Below are positions 44,715 to 53,740 of a stretch of 64,000 nucleotides of DNA, piece after piece (position 1 is the first letter of the stretch; every line of letters starts with the position of its first letter). The stretch is from Sphingomonas sp. TDK1 (GTDB lineage: Bacteria; Pseudomonadota; Alphaproteobacteria; Sphingomonadales; Sphingomonadaceae): assembly GCF_001650735.1 (NCBI RefSeq), contig NZ_LXVY01000009.1, positions 1 through 64,000 of the forward strand, in the 5' to 3' direction. A program made the translations under genes and the position numbers. The notes beneath the pieces were generated by a model, which was not told the origin of the DNA, made no database searches, and was given only the letters and a program-made list of their open reading frames with translations.

Positions 44715-44960
44715 TGCCGCCGGTCTGTGGAACTCCCCAAATTGAGCCGCTTTCGCTCCGGTCGCGTGCGGAACGAGGGTGATGCGGCCTGTGACAGGAC
44801 CCACTCTTACCGATGACAGCGCCGCCGGAACGCCGGACGTCGCGGTCGATGTTATGCCATTCCTGGTTAGCGGAGCGGCGCCGGGCTGGAAATGCTCCGC
44901 CAGGTTCGTACCATGCCGCGCGCCTGTTCCTCACGTGGCTCAGATCCCGTCATTCATGTT

Positions 44961-45180
44961 TCAGCCATCCGGCCTAGCAGGCCCGGGCTGCCGCTTCTTG
45001 CCGAAGACGGAGAACACGCTCGCCTCGCCATAGTCGGTGCTCTCGCGGGTGCTGTGCAGTGCGGCCATGTCGTCATCGGAGATGGTGAAGTCTGCTGCAG
45101 CGTTGTCGCGCATGTGCGCCGGGTCGAGTGTCTTGGAAAGCGGCAAAAGGTCGAGCTGGAGACAGTAGCGGATTGGACCG
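44961..45180 (-). pseudogene. C-terminal fragment of an aldo/keto reductase
   Basis: The minus strand encodes IRYCLQLDLLPLSKTLDP, then AHMRDNAAADFTISDDDMAAL and a TGA at 44961-44963. This is the C-terminal 70 residues of an aldo/keto reductase (the strand-helix ending, normally following the TIM barrel cofactor site). The N-terminal three quarters are missing; the sequence upstream turns into unrelated DNA and then the SURF1 fragment. Confidence 0.75.
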
Positions 45181-45213
45181 CTTCGACGTTGTCACCGGAA
45201 CCGTGCCGCCAAA

Positions 45214-45515
45214 TCAAAGTGTGCGGCGCCAAACCATCAAGAAGGCATATCCACAGAGCAGCGAAAGCCCGAACCAAGTGAGGGCATAGGCAAATGGTTG
45301 TTCGGGAAGGAGATGACCGTCAGTCCTCCTACCGGCCAACCGCCGGCATTGAGTGTGGAGTCCGCATCGATGAAGAACGGAGCCACAAAGGTGAGACCGC
45401 GCGCCCTTGCGATCGCCAGAACATCGCGGGAGTACCAACGATCTTCGCTCGGCTGATTGGTGCGCAGAAAGCGGCCGTGCGGTTCGCTGACCCGGAGAAG
45501 CCCGACGAAGGGTCC
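45214..45515 (-). pseudogene. C-terminal fragment of a SURF1-like gene
   Basis: The minus strand ends PFAYALTWFGLSLLCGYAF and WRRTL before a TGA at 45214. It matches the intact SURF1 at 51996-52709 (HLVYALTWFGLALLCAYAV). DNA similarity to that gene continues upstream to about 45515, but the frame is broken and the first half of the gene is gone. It is a decayed paralogue, probably left by rearrangement. Confidence 0.75.
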
Positions 45516-45520
45516 CTCGG

Positions 45521-45711
45521 GTCTTCTCCTATCAGGGCATTGTCGCGATCATTGAAAATGGCGTCGCACGCGATCTGGTGAAAGCACAAATGGCTACGCT
45601 GATCCCAGGTGCCGATCCGACGCAGGAAGCGTTTGAACTCAAAGCCGGACACATCGATCTTTTGGCGCGACTTGTCGGCCGTGACGAACTGGGCCGACGC
45701 GGCCTGCTTTA
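45521..45711 (+). pseudogene. C-terminal fragment of an unknown protein
   Basis: A plus-strand frame with no usable start encodes VFSYQGIVAIIENGVARDL, LVKAQMATLIPGADPTQEAF and HIDLLARLVGRDELGRRGLL, ending at TAG 45709-45711. The sequence looks protein-like (balanced composition, unlike GC shadows). It abuts the SURF1 fragment at about 45515-45520, which is therefore a rearrangement joint. Family not recognised. Confidence 0.5.
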
Positions 45712-45772
45712 GCGGCGATGCGAGGCGCTTCACCGGGCGGGATCAAGCGCCGGTCGGACTCGCGCCCGGTCG

Positions 45773-47044
45773 CTAAGCGCGCACCACCGGCACGTCGGAG
45801 ATCCGCGTTGTGTACGCCGGCGACTTCGCGGCCGCCCGCATCCGCCACTCCCGCTTGAACCCCTGGGTGCCCGGAACGGCGGTAAAGCGACCGAACTTGC
45901 CGTTGATGTCGTCCAGTGCCGCCATAAGCCGCTCGCGCCGCCCTGTGTCGATATCGCCCTCGAACAGCGTGCGCGGGCGTAGCTCGGCCGAGACGAGATC
46001 CTCCAACATCACGCCGGCCTTGGTGTATGCGTAGCCATCGCGCCAGGCATGCTCGGCTCCCTTCCGCGCTACACGGACCAGCTCCAGCCCGTCGGCCGTC
46101 ATCGGGTGGAGGCCCAGCGTCCTCGACGCTCCATATTGCGGGCGATCGGCGAAGCGGTTGGTGTGGAACAGGACCGTGAGTCGACCAGCGACCAGGCCAT
46201 GCGACCGCAGCTTCTCGCCGGCGCGCATTGCGTACTGGGCAATCGCGCCCATCAGTACGTCGAATTCCGTAACCGGCTGACCGAACGATCGCGTCACCGC
46301 CATCCCCTTCCGCTGGGGCTCGATCGTCTCGACCACCGCTGCCCGCACGCCGCGCAGCTCAGCCACCAGGCGCTCCAACACGACCGTCCCCATGCTCCTG
46401 GCCTGCTTGACCGGCATGTCGCGAAGCGCCGCCGCGGTGTGGATGCCGAGATCCTTCACCTTGCGCGCCGTTGCGCTGCCCACGCCCCAGACGTCCTCCA
46501 CAGGAAACCGCTCCAGCACCCAATCGCGGATCGGCTCGTCACGGAGGTCGGCGACACCGTCGAACAGCGGGTTCTTTTTGGCAGCCGCATTGCCGAGCTT
46601 CGCTAGCGTCTTCGTCGGACCGATGCCCACGCAGGTCGGGATGGTGGTCCACCGCAGCACCTGGGCGCGCATCGCCTGCGCGTGCGCCACAAGATCACGA
46701 TCCTCGAAGCCCGCAAGATCCAAGAAGCTCTCGTCAATACTATACACCTCTATGTCCCGAGCGAACGGCTCGACCGCTGCAAGCACCCGACGCTGCATGT
46801 CGCCGTAGAGGGTGTAGTTTGACGAAAGAACATGGATGCCGTGCGCTTTGATCTTATCTTTGATCTTGTGGATGGGATCACCCATCTTAATGCCGAGTGC
46901 CTTGGCCTCGTCGGAACGAGCAATAGCACAGCCGTCGTTGTTAGAGGCGACAACCACGGGCACGCCCTTCAACCTTGGATCAAAGGCGCGTTCGGCCGAG
47001 CAGTAATAGGAGTTGCAGTCGATAAGCGCGATCGGGGTGCTCAT
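45773..47044 (-). CDS. umuC: Y-family DNA polymerase UmuC
   Basis: A 423-residue Umu[19 protein letters not shown] at the N-terminus, the catalytic [27 protein letters not shown], and the little-finger domain after residue 240. It copies damaged DNA with the cleaved UmuD dimer. Its ATG overlaps the umuD stop (ATGA). SOS control is indicated by the LexA box upstream of umuD. Mobile elements often carry umuDC. Confidence 0.95.
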   Translation of the reverse strand: MSTPIALIDCNSYYCSAERAFDPRLKGVPVVVASNNDGCAIARSDEAKALGIKMGDPIHKIKDKIKAHGIHVLSSNYTLYGDMQRRVLAAVEPFARDIEVYSIDESFLDLAGFEDRDLVAHAQAMRAQVLRWTTIPTCVGIGPTKTLAKLGNAAAKKNPLFDGVADLRDEPIRDWVLERFPVEDVWGVGSATARKVKDLGIHTAAALRDMPVKQARSMGTVVLERLVAELRGVRAAVVETIEPQRKGMAVTRSFGQPVTEFDVLMGAIAQYAMRAGEKLRSHGLVAGRLTVLFHTNRFADRPQYGASRTLGLHPMTADGLELVRVARKGAEHAWRDGYAYTKAGVMLEDLVSAELRPRTLFEGDIDTGRRERLMAALDDINGKFGRFTAVPGTQGFKREWRMRAAAKSPAYTTRISDVPVVRA

Positions 47045-47466
47045 ACATACCGACGCGCGAGACCGACGACGACGCCCCAAATCTCGACGTACTCGTCAAC
47101 AACGGTGTGCGGATAGCATTCCGCTTCGGGGACCAGCCAGAGGCGACCATCCATCCGCTTCAGCCGCTTCAGGGTGCGGTCGCCATGGACCAGGGCGACG
47201 ACGATATGCCCCGGCCGGGGCGCCTTGGCGCGGCTGACGACGATCAGATCGCCATCGTTGATGCCGGCGCCGGTCATGGAGTGACCGTCCACCCGCATGA
47301 CGTAGCTCGCGGCCGGCTGCTCGATCAGCCACTCGCCCAGGTCGATCGGCTCCTCGAGATCGTCCTGCGCAGGGGAGGGAAAGCCGGCGGGCGTCCGGCA
47401 CAGCAGGATGCGGACCTCGCGCGGGACCATCTCATAGGGGATCTCTGTCAGGCGAACGGCATACAT
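47041..47466 (-). CDS. umuD: SOS protease UmuD
   Basis: A 141-residue S24-family protein. Autocleavage would occur between Ala27 and Gly28 in [14 protein letters not shown]; the catalytic dyad is Ser63 (DGHSMTGAG) and Lys100 (DRTLKRLKR). After RecA-stimulated cleavage UmuD' activates UmuC, encoded immediately downstream. The ATG lies 46 bases from a consensus LexA box. Confidence 0.95.
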   Translation of the reverse strand: MYAVRLTEIPYEMVPREVRILLCRTPAGFPSPAQDDLEEPIDLGEWLIEQPAASYVMRVDGHSMTGAGINDGDLIVVSRAKAPRPGHIVVALVHGDRTLKRLKRMDGRLWLVPEAECYPHTVVDEYVEIWGVVVGLARRYV

Positions 47467-47511
47467 GAATCGGGTCTCGTGCGGGCAATCGACCCGTCAT
47501 AACGCGCATGA

Positions 47512-47526
47512 GAACATTTTGGGAAC
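47512..47526 (-). promoter_or_regulatory. LexA (SOS) box upstream of umuDC
   Basis: On the minus strand the sequence is GTTCCCAAAATGTTC, an exact match to the alphaproteobacterial LexA operator GTTC-N7-GTTC. It lies 46-60 bases before the umuD ATG, so umuDC should be repressed by LexA and induced by DNA damage. Confidence 0.85.
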
Positions 47527-47726
47527 GGGGTAGCGGATCGGACTAGCGCAAAGCGGTGGCTTGCGGCCGCCGCTCCGGCGTGACATTCTGCACCGGAATG
47601 GAGGCAACAGCCACGTTCATGGGATCGTGGGACGAGCCGAAGGCCGTCTGTGCGCGAGCAGCAGCTCATCTCCCAACCGGCGTAAGCCGCGGCGCACCAC
47701 CTTGATCAACATCAAGGAGCCCGGTC

Positions 47727-48158
47727 ATGCCGAGTATCAATAACCACCGCTCAGCCAGTTTTCACACGCAAGAAGGACGGTGCCTCTACTGCGATCAGCC
47801 GATGTGGCTGGCCGATCCGACGGCTTTTGCAGCGCGATGGGGCCTGTCGCGAAGGCAAGCCGCCCGCCATCAGGCAACCGCCGAGCACCTCCGACCGAAA
47901 AGCGATGGAGGACGAGACGTCGCGGCGAACATCGCCGCCGCGTGCTCCTACTGCAACCATCACCGGCACCGACGGGGCCGCGCAACACCCGCTCTGTCAC
48001 CGGCCAAGTACCGCGCCCACGTTCAGCGCCGCCGGGCGCGCAAAGCCTGGCACGGCTTCTGGCCGCTAGTCGACGTTGCCAGAGGCGGCACTCCGCCTCG
48101 CCGTCGTCAGTCGTCCAACTCTAACGGCGCGGAAAGCAGCAACGCCTCAACGGCGTGA
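47727..48158 (+). CDS. HNH endonuclease-like protein
   Basis: A 143-residue protein with an HNH motif: CLYCDQPM, then TAEHLRPKSDGG (the first His), NIAAACSYCNHHRHRR (Asn, Cys pair and second His). Zinc-binding CxxC pairs frame the site. The C-terminus is Ser/Asn-rich. AAGGAG precedes the ATG. Many small HNH proteins are homing or defence nucleases, but the target here is unknown. Confidence 0.8.
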   Translation: MPSINNHRSASFHTQEGRCLYCDQPMWLADPTAFAARWGLSRRQAARHQATAEHLRPKSDGGRDVAANIAAACSYCNHHRHRRGRATPALSPAKYRAHVQRRRARKAWHGFWPLVDVARGGTPPRRRQSSNSNGAESSNASTA

Positions 48159-48284
48159 CGATGTGCCAAACACAGGATCGCCAGCGGCACTTTGCCTCCC
48201 GGTGAAGTGCCGCGAGCGGTCAAAGTTCATCCCGGTGTGCCGTGCGGGATTCACTTGATGGGCCGTCTGTGCTCTTAATGTTCC

Positions 48285-48842
48285 ATGTTTCAGCCTGACC
48301 TCTTCTCCCTTGAGGAGCGCGCTCGGCCAGTCGAAGCGGAGGTGCAGGAGCGTCCGCTGGACTTGCCGGCGATCCTCGAACGGTTGACCGTTGTCTGCGA
48401 GCGGCCGCGCTACAGCTTCATGGTGCTGAACCTAATCGCCCAGGCGAGCGCGCAAACGGGCTCGGCCGGTCCGTACATCCGAGAGGGAAGCCGGCGCATT
48501 CCGGTGCGCGACTGGCTCTGCGACGCGCTGGTGCCGGTCGCGCAGCGCGATCCCCGCCGACGCGCGATCGCGGACAAGGTGCGCCAGGAGCTCGAAGCGA
48601 AGCGCGCGCTCCCGCTGGACCCCGACGCGGCGGAGCGGATCGTCGACGCGCAGGTCCGCAAGCGGGTCCGCCAGTCCGGCCGGACGAACGTCAGCCGTGC
48701 TGTCTCCGAGCTCGTCAGGGCCGGGTTGGTCCGCCGACACTATCAGGGCTACAGGGTCGATCATCACAACCGCGGCGCCCAACGCCAGGCGGTCTACACC
48801 ATCACGGACGAGGCGCGTCGCGCGCTTCACCCCGGGCGTTGA
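48285..48842 (+). CDS. Hypothetical protein with winged-helix-like C-terminus
   Basis: A 185-residue soluble protein beginning MFQPDLFSLEERARPVEAEV. The C-terminal part (RTNVSRAVSELVRAGLVRRHYQGYRV, then a beta-rich YTITDEARRAL) has the helix-helix-wing pattern of MarR-type DNA-binding domains. No recognised family for the N-terminal two thirds. Convergent with the GIY-YIG gene. Confidence 0.6.
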   Translation: MFQPDLFSLEERARPVEAEVQERPLDLPAILERLTVVCERPRYSFMVLNLIAQASAQTGSAGPYIREGSRRIPVRDWLCDALVPVAQRDPRRRAIADKVRQELEAKRALPLDPDAAERIVDAQVRKRVRQSGRTNVSRAVSELVRAGLVRRHYQGYRVDHHNRGAQRQAVYTITDEARRALHPGR

Positions 48843-48852
48843 TGGCCGGCGC

Positions 48853-49692
48853 TCAGTTCCGGTTGAGGCCCATCTCGCGGCTTTGCAGCTTGGCCTTCCA
48901 GAGCTGCTCGGCGCCGATGATCTGCTCGACCGTGGCGGTCGATCCGCTCACCTCGAGGATGCTCACCTGATAATCGCTCGGGTCGCGGCTCTTCAATCCG
49001 ACGTTCCCGCCGTGACCGTCGCCGGCATAGGTCAGCCAGCGGCCGAAGAACCCGGTCTCGCCGGTTGCCGAGCCCACATACTGCTCGCGGGTGCGGGGGC
49101 AGGTCAGCAGGTACACACCGCGCGCGGCCATCAGCGCCGCGATCCACCCTTTCGGTAGCGCCTCGAGCGTCGACAAATTGCCGAGGAACCGCACGTAGCC
49201 GGGGAAGGCCTCCTCTTGGAAGGACCGGCTCAGTTCGAGGATCGGCTTGGACTGACTACCAGCGCGCTGGATCCAGCTGCGGGTGCCGGCACCCCAGTCG
49301 ATCGTCACGCGACCGACCAGGTCCTCTAGGGCGGCAATCGAGCGCTGCGCATAGAGATCAAGCGGCCGCGCGCCGCCTTCGGTGGCGAGCTTGTGACGTA
49401 AGGGGTCGACCAGATCGTCAGGAGCGTCCCCGATCAGGGATACCTCGTAAAGACCGACGAACAGCGTCGCGGCCGCGGGCGTCACGACGAAGCTCGCCCA
49501 ATAGCTGCCGGCGAGGCGCGGCCGATTCTGCGCCGTCTGCAGGCTCTGGTAGGTCAGGAAGCCCGCTCGATCGTCGCGCCACAGGGAATAGGGAGTGCGA
49601 CCAGCGCCCGCCTGGGTCTGATGCCGGAGGAGCCGCACCTCAGCCGGCGCAACGCCGGCGTCGTCCAGCAGGGCATTGAACGTCAGCGCCAT
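48853..49692 (-). CDS. GIY-YIG domain protein
   Basis: A 279-residue protein. Its C-terminal 100 residues contain the GIY-YIG core in variant form: GVYLLTCPRTREQYVGSATG, followed by FGRWLTYAGDG and the late VEQIIGAEQLWKAKL, where the Glu would bind metal. The N-terminal 170 residues are unassigned, possibly target recognition. With the HNH gene nearby this suggests a small nuclease or defence cargo, inferred only from context. Confidence 0.75.
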   Translation of the reverse strand: MALTFNALLDDAGVAPAEVRLLRHQTQAGAGRTPYSLWRDDRAGFLTYQSLQTAQNRPRLAGSYWASFVVTPAAATLFVGLYEVSLIGDAPDDLVDPLRHKLATEGGARPLDLYAQRSIAALEDLVGRVTIDWGAGTRSWIQRAGSQSKPILELSRSFQEEAFPGYVRFLGNLSTLEALPKGWIAALMAARGVYLLTCPRTREQYVGSATGETGFFGRWLTYAGDGHGGNVGLKSRDPSDYQVSILEVSGSTATVEQIIGAEQLWKAKLQSREMGLNRN

Positions 49693-49740
49693 GTGTTGAA
49701 GATCACGAGCAAGGTTGTGGCAGCGCGGGTCGGCCGAGCG

Positions 49741-49902
49741 TCAATAATCGAGATTGCGGCGCTCCATCTCATCCGCGGGAAAGTCGGCGATCGGCCCGCG
49801 TCCTTCCTCCCCCTCGTACAGCGCGATCACCTCACGATCGCCAAGCGATTGGATCCGTTCGCGCCCTTGCTCCGCGGAGAGTTGCTCGGTGTCGGTCATC
49901 AT
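49741..49902 (-). CDS. Small acidic hypothetical protein
   Basis: A 53-residue frame starting at one of two adjacent ATGs (49902 or 49899), reading MTDTEQLSAEQGRERIQSLG and ending EMERRNLDY. Composition is protein-like. It lies 48 bases upstream of the GIY-YIG gene on the same strand and may be cotranscribed. No family recognised. Confidence 0.45.
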   Translation of the reverse strand: MMTDTEQLSAEQGRERIQSLGDREVIALYEGEEGRGPIADFPADEMERRNLDY

Positions 49903-49955
49903 GCGACCATATCTCACCGACCGCACAGGTAAATTGGAAATGGCCGACAAGCACC

Positions 49956-50471
49956 ATGTACCCCCTTTCGCAGACCCTCGCGCGCGAGCGCATGCTCTAC
50001 GCCTCGCCGATGATCGCCGCGCCGAGCGTGATGTTGATCGACATGCCCGTCCGACACCGCGGGGAGGGACTGGCACTCGGCCGCTACTATGCGATCATCC
50101 TGGAGACGGACGAGGAGCGGGGCGAACTCGACCGGTTCCTCGACGAGCCGCGCCCCGCGGTCATCGCGCCCGACCTCCTCGACACGCGTCCATCGTCCGT
50201 GGTGTCGGATCACGTCATCATCTCGCGCTATGAGCCACCCGCAGACGGATGGCCTTGGGTGCTCGTCTGCCGATGGCCCGAGCCGTACGCGCGCATCGCT
50301 TCGGACAGCCCCGGCTGCGACATGGCGCGCGATTGCTACACGATGGAGGTCTTCGAGCATCTCGACGATCTCAAGGAACACAGCGCTGCGCTGCTCGAAC
50401 AGCTCGGCACGCACGGTCAGTTGAAGATCCGGATGCTCACGCCCGGTTCATCGCTCACCGGAACAGCTTAG
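49956..50471 (+). CDS. Hypothetical protein
   Basis: A 171-residue soluble protein, MYPLSQTLARERMLYASPMI at the start, with an acidic middle (ETDEERGELDRFLDEPRP) and the segment WPWVLVCRWPEPYARI. No signal peptide, membrane helix or known motif. It lies alone between two minus-strand small genes. Confidence 0.55.
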   Translation: MYPLSQTLARERMLYASPMIAAPSVMLIDMPVRHRGEGLALGRYYAIILETDEERGELDRFLDEPRPAVIAPDLLDTRPSSVVSDHVIISRYEPPADGWPWVLVCRWPEPYARIASDSPGCDMARDCYTMEVFEHLDDLKEHSAALLEQLGTHGQLKIRMLTPGSSLTGTA

Positions 50472-50536
50472 AATTGGCTTTCAAGCTTCTGGTGCTGCCC
50501 ATCGGCGCGTAAGCAAAATCTCGCGGTCTGAACGCT

Positions 50537-50776
50537 TCACCGAGTTTCAAGCGCGAGAACGGCATCGGGGTCACCGGGGGACCACCCCAAGCGCCGCATC
50601 AACGCCTGACATTCCTCGCCTTGGAGAGCTCGTTCGGCGTCTTCCTCGGTCAGCGGCACCGGCTCGTTGGTCATCAACGCGATGGCATGCTGAAGGTGGA
50701 TCGCCGGGGTTCGCGCATCGATGCTGTCGAGACGGTCCAGCGCCTCACGGACAAGCTCGATTGCAGCGGTCAACAC
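50537..50776 (-). CDS. Small hypothetical protein
   Basis: A 79-residue helical acidic protein starting at a GTG (50776) with AGGA close upstream. It reads VREALDRLDSIDARTPAIHL in the first half and RRLGWSPGDPDAVLALETR at the end. No family recognised; its spacer to 51057 holds no other gene and presumably the promoter of the receiver gene. Confidence 0.5.
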   Translation of the reverse strand: MLTAAIELVREALDRLDSIDARTPAIHLQHAIALMTNEPVPLTEEDAERALQGEECQALMRRLGWSPGDPDAVLALETR

Positions 50777-51057
50777 TTCCTGCGTTCTGGCATCGGAACC
50801 TCATCGAACTTGTAACCCGGGTTAGGACTCCTCCGATTGCGCTCATGAGACAAGGTTCTATCGGGCCCGAATCGGTCCGATCGCCCTTCACGAACGCGAC
50901 CAGCGTAAACCTCGAACGTGCCCGGCGAGCTCGACTTTCCGTGGTCGAAACCTGTGCTACCCGGGCGCTCTGCGACCGGTCTTCAACGACGCGTTAACCA
51001 TATGGTGCTCAGGTTGCCTTTCGCTGTGTCGCCCGGCACGACGCCATGGAGACGGCA

Positions 51058-51456
51058 ATGGGGCTACAAGGTGCACGAGTGCTCATTGTTGAAGACGAGC
51101 CGATCATCTCGGCGCTGCTCGACGACATGATCAGCGAGCTGGGCGCGCATGTCGTTCAAGCCGCCGGAACATTGGCGGAGGCACAGCAGGCAGCCAGATG
51201 CTCCGAGCTCGACGCTGCTGTGCTCGACATCAACCTTCTCGGTGAGATGAGCTACCCGGCAGCCGAGGAGCTGAACAAGCGCGCGATTCCTTTCATCTTC
51301 GTCACCGGCTTCGCCGCCGAGCCGATCCCCTCTGTTTTGGCCCATGTTCCGGTCGTGTCGAAGCCCTATACGCTCAGCAACATCAAGGCCGGTCTCCTTG
51401 CTGCCACCCGCCGTGCTCCTGCATGCGATCGCCGCGGTCAACGCCAAGTGAGATAG
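51058..51456 (+). CDS. Single-domain response regulator (orphan)
   Basis: A 132-residue receiver domain: VLIVEDEPIISALLDDMI, phospho-acceptor Asp in AAVLDINLLGE, and VVSKPYT at the switch Lys. No output domain. The ATG at 51058 has GGAG six bases upstream; an ATG at 51046 is an alternative. Similar stand-alone receivers in alphaproteobacteria pair with HWE kinases; the HWE-like protein encoded at 59412 is a possible partner, but that is only a guess. Confidence 0.78.
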   Translation: MGLQGARVLIVEDEPIISALLDDMISELGAHVVQAAGTLAEAQQAARCSELDAAVLDINLLGEMSYPAAEELNKRAIPFIFVTGFAAEPIPSVLAHVPVVSKPYTLSNIKAGLLAATRRAPACDRRGQRQVR

Positions 51457-51498
51457 GGGCGATCCCGCACCAACCTGGAATGCCTTCTTGATCTGCGT

Positions 51499-51909
51499 TC
51501 AATAGCGCTCTCGCAGCCTGGAAACCGCGAGCGCGGGTGAATGCGCCGGGTTCGCTACGGCGCACTCATCCTCAAGCCGTGATCGTATTCCCTCGATCTC
51601 GCGATCGGTTCGATGCTCGATCCCGATGAATTCGTTGCGCGCATCGGTCAGGGCACGGATGACCTCATCGAGCTTGGCCTGCATCGCAGCCGCGTCCCTG
51701 TTTTGTGAATTCTGGATCAGGAACACCATGATGAACGTGACGATGGTGGTGGCCGTGTTCACCACCAGCTGCCACGTATCGGAGAAGTGGAACAGCGGAC
51801 CGGTGACAAGCCATAGGACGATCAGGCCGACTGCCACGACAAAAGCGAGCGGTTGTCCGGCGAATTGCGCCGTCCGTCCCGCGAGGCGGGTGAAGACCTT
51901 GTCGAGCAT
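51499..51909 (-). CDS. Low-affinity iron permease family protein
   Basis: A 136-residue protein with two membrane helices (PLAFVVAVGLIVLWLVTGPLF and WQLVVNTATTIVTFIMVFLIQ) followed by NSQNRDAAAMQAKLDEVIRA. This matches the bacterial low-affinity iron permease family, whose transport role in bacteria is unproven. GAGGAAC precedes the ATG. It is the last gene after the cyo operon and SURF1. Confidence 0.8.
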   Translation of the reverse strand: MLDKVFTRLAGRTAQFAGQPLAFVVAVGLIVLWLVTGPLFHFSDTWQLVVNTATTIVTFIMVFLIQNSQNRDAAAMQAKLDEVIRALTDARNEFIGIEHRTDREIEGIRSRLEDECAVANPAHSPALAVSRLRERY

Positions 51910-51995
51910 GGTGTGTTCCTCAAGAAGAGCGGGGGACGCCGTCGGCGCACCCGCACGAACGGTCCTAAGCGGGGCACAGACGCTAGGCGGGCACG

Positions 51996-52709
51996 TCAGC
52001 GCTGGCGGCGCAGAACGAGGCGGACCGCATAGGCGCAGAGCAGCGCGAGACCGAACCAGGTCAATGCGTAGACAAGATGGTTGTTCGGGAAAGTGATCAC
52101 GGTCAGACCGCCCGCCGGCCACTCGCCCGGCGCACCTGCGTCAGCATCGATGAAGTAGGGGAGGGTATTTGAAAGGTCCCGAGCCGCGGCGATCGCGACG
52201 ACGTCACGAGAGAACCAACGGTCCTGCTCGGGCCGGTTCGGGCGCAAGACTCGGCCGCCGGGCTCGCTGATGCGTAACAACCCGCTGACCCGGACGACAT
52301 CGTCGGGCAGTCCGTCGGAGCGGGCGGTACGGACCGAGCGCTCGGGCGGCACGAAGCCCCGATTGACAAGGATTGTTCCTCCCTTGTCGGTGACCAGAGG
52401 CGTCATCACCCAATAGCCGTTGCCCTGCTCCGTCACGGCCTGGACCAGTGTCTCCCGGTCATGGCGGAAGCGACCGACTGCGACGACTCGGCGATACTGC
52501 CAGTCGGCCGGTGAGTAGCGTTGCCATTCGGACCGCGCAGGCGCTGCAATCGGTGGCGCATGGACCCGCTGGTCCACAGCCTCGATCAAGGCCAGCTTCC
52601 AGGTGCGACGTTCGACCTGCCAGATGCCGAGCGAGGTGAACAAGGCGATGCCGGCGAGTGCCAGACCGGCGAGAAGCCATCGCTTACGAGACTGACGTTC
52701 CTCGCCCAT
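51996..52709 (-). CDS. SURF1 family oxidase assembly protein
   Basis: A 237-residue SURF1: N-terminal membrane helix (WLLAGLALAGIALFTSLGIW) followed by QVERRTWKLALI, the central GYWVMTPLVTDKGGTILVNRGFVP block, and a C-terminal helix (VYALTWFGLALLCAYAVRLV). SURF1 helps insert heme into terminal oxidases. It follows cyoD by 14 bases, so it serves this oxidase. A broken copy of its C-terminus lies at 45214-45515. Confidence 0.9.
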   Translation of the reverse strand: MGEERQSRKRWLLAGLALAGIALFTSLGIWQVERRTWKLALIEAVDQRVHAPPIAAPARSEWQRYSPADWQYRRVVAVGRFRHDRETLVQAVTEQGNGYWVMTPLVTDKGGTILVNRGFVPPERSVRTARSDGLPDDVVRVSGLLRISEPGGRVLRPNRPEQDRWFSRDVVAIAAARDLSNTLPYFIDADAGAPGEWPAGGLTVITFPNNHLVYALTWFGLALLCAYAVRLVLRRQR

Positions 52710-52723
52710 GTCGCAGGTGAAGG

Positions 52724-53107
52724 TTAGCGCACCGGTCCTATGTGGCCGCCGCCCGGCATCGGCATCATGTTGGTGTTCAGATGGAACATGACCCAAATCG
52801 AACCGCCGATCGTTATCACCACGATCACGGCGGTGAATAGGAACGCCAAGAGCGTCCAGCCACCTTCCGATCTCGTGTCGAGGTGCAGGAAGCAGACGAC
52901 GTGAACGACGATCTGGACGAGCGCGAGCGCGAAGATGACAGCTGCGATCCAGCCCGGGGCAGGGCCATCCTGCGACATGACCAGCCAGAACGGTACCACC
53001 GTGAGGACGATCGCGAGGAGCGACCCGATGCGATAGCCGAGCCGGCTGCCATGCCCGTGCGTGTCGCCGTGCGCGTGGAGCGCGGCGTCGTAGGGTTCGG
53101 TACTCAA
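52724..53107 (-). CDS. cyoD: Cytochrome bo3 quinol oxidase subunit IV
   Basis: A 127-residue subunit with three membrane helices (SLLAIVLTVVPFWLVMS, AAVIFALALVQIVVHVVCFLH, FLFTAVIVVITIGGSIWVMFH). It most likely starts at a TTG at 53107 whose last bases form the cyoC stop (TTGA overlap), giving MSTEPYDAALHAHGD. No ATG fits as well. Confidence 0.88.
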   Translation of the reverse strand: MSTEPYDAALHAHGDTHGHGSRLGYRIGSLLAIVLTVVPFWLVMSQDGPAPGWIAAVIFALALVQIVVHVVCFLHLDTRSEGGWTLLAFLFTAVIVVITIGGSIWVMFHLNTNMMPMPGGGHIGPVR

Positions 53108-53739
53108 CGGATCACTCCATACAGATAGACGAAGGTGAAGACCCCGATCCAAATGATGTCGAGGAAGTGCCAGAACATCGACAGGCAGATCAGCCGTCGC
53201 TTCATGGGCTGGATCAGACCGTGCTGACCGATCTGGACCAGCGAGGCGGCGATCCAGATCAGGCCCACCGTCACATGGGCGCCGTGCGTTCCCACCAGGG
53301 TGAAGAAGGCCGACAGGAAGGCGCTGCGCTGCGGCCCGGCTCCTTCGGCAATCAGGTGCGAGAACTCGTAAAGCTCGACTACGACGAAAGCGAGCCCGAG
53401 CAGGCCCGTGATCGCCAGCCAGAAGCGGGTGGGGCCAACCCGACCAGCCTCCATGTGCGGCATGGCCTCGCCGAAAGTGATGGAAGAGGCGAGCAGGAAA
53501 GCGGTGTTGAGCGCGACGAGCTTCAGGTCGAAGATCTCGCGCGGCACCGGACCGCCCGCATAGCTGGTGCTCACCACCCCGAACATCGCGAACAGCGAGG
53601 CGAAGATGAGCGCGTCGCTCATCAGGTAGATCCAGAAGCCCAGCACGGTGGCGCCGTTGCCGCCGTGATCATGGTCTTCCTGTTCGGCAAGGTGCCAGGT
53701 GGTGCCCGTCTCCGGGGCGCTCAGTGCGTGGTCGGTCAT
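53104..53739 (-). CDS. cyoC: Cytochrome bo3 quinol oxidase subunit III
   Basis: A 211-residue subunit III with five membrane helices and family blocks GFWIYLMSDALIFASLFAMF, FLSAFFTLVGTHGAHVTVGL and FWHFLDIIWIGVFTFVYLYG. It starts one base after the cyoB stop and overlaps cyoD at its end. Confidence 0.95.
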   Translation of the reverse strand: MTDHALSAPETGTTWHLAEQEDHDHGGNGATVLGFWIYLMSDALIFASLFAMFGVVSTSYAGGPVPREIFDLKLVALNTAFLLASSITFGEAMPHMEAGRVGPTRFWLAITGLLGLAFVVVELYEFSHLIAEGAGPQRSAFLSAFFTLVGTHGAHVTVGLIWIAASLVQIGQHGLIQPMKRRLICLSMFWHFLDIIWIGVFTFVYLYGVIR

Positions 53740-53740
53740 C

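Noticed and set aside
44677..44934. Minus-strand frame between the VIT1 gene and the aldo/keto reductase fragment as a transposase remnant
   Set aside because: The translation shows no transposase motif and has the composition of a GC shadow; the 245-base spacer holds nothing I can support.
47702..47715. TTGATCAACATCAA, a perfect FNR-type palindrome before the HNH gene
   Set aside because: It ends 11 bases before the ATG and overlaps the ribosome binding site, so it cannot act as a normal activator site; the neighbouring genes have no oxygen link. A repressor role is possible but unsupported.
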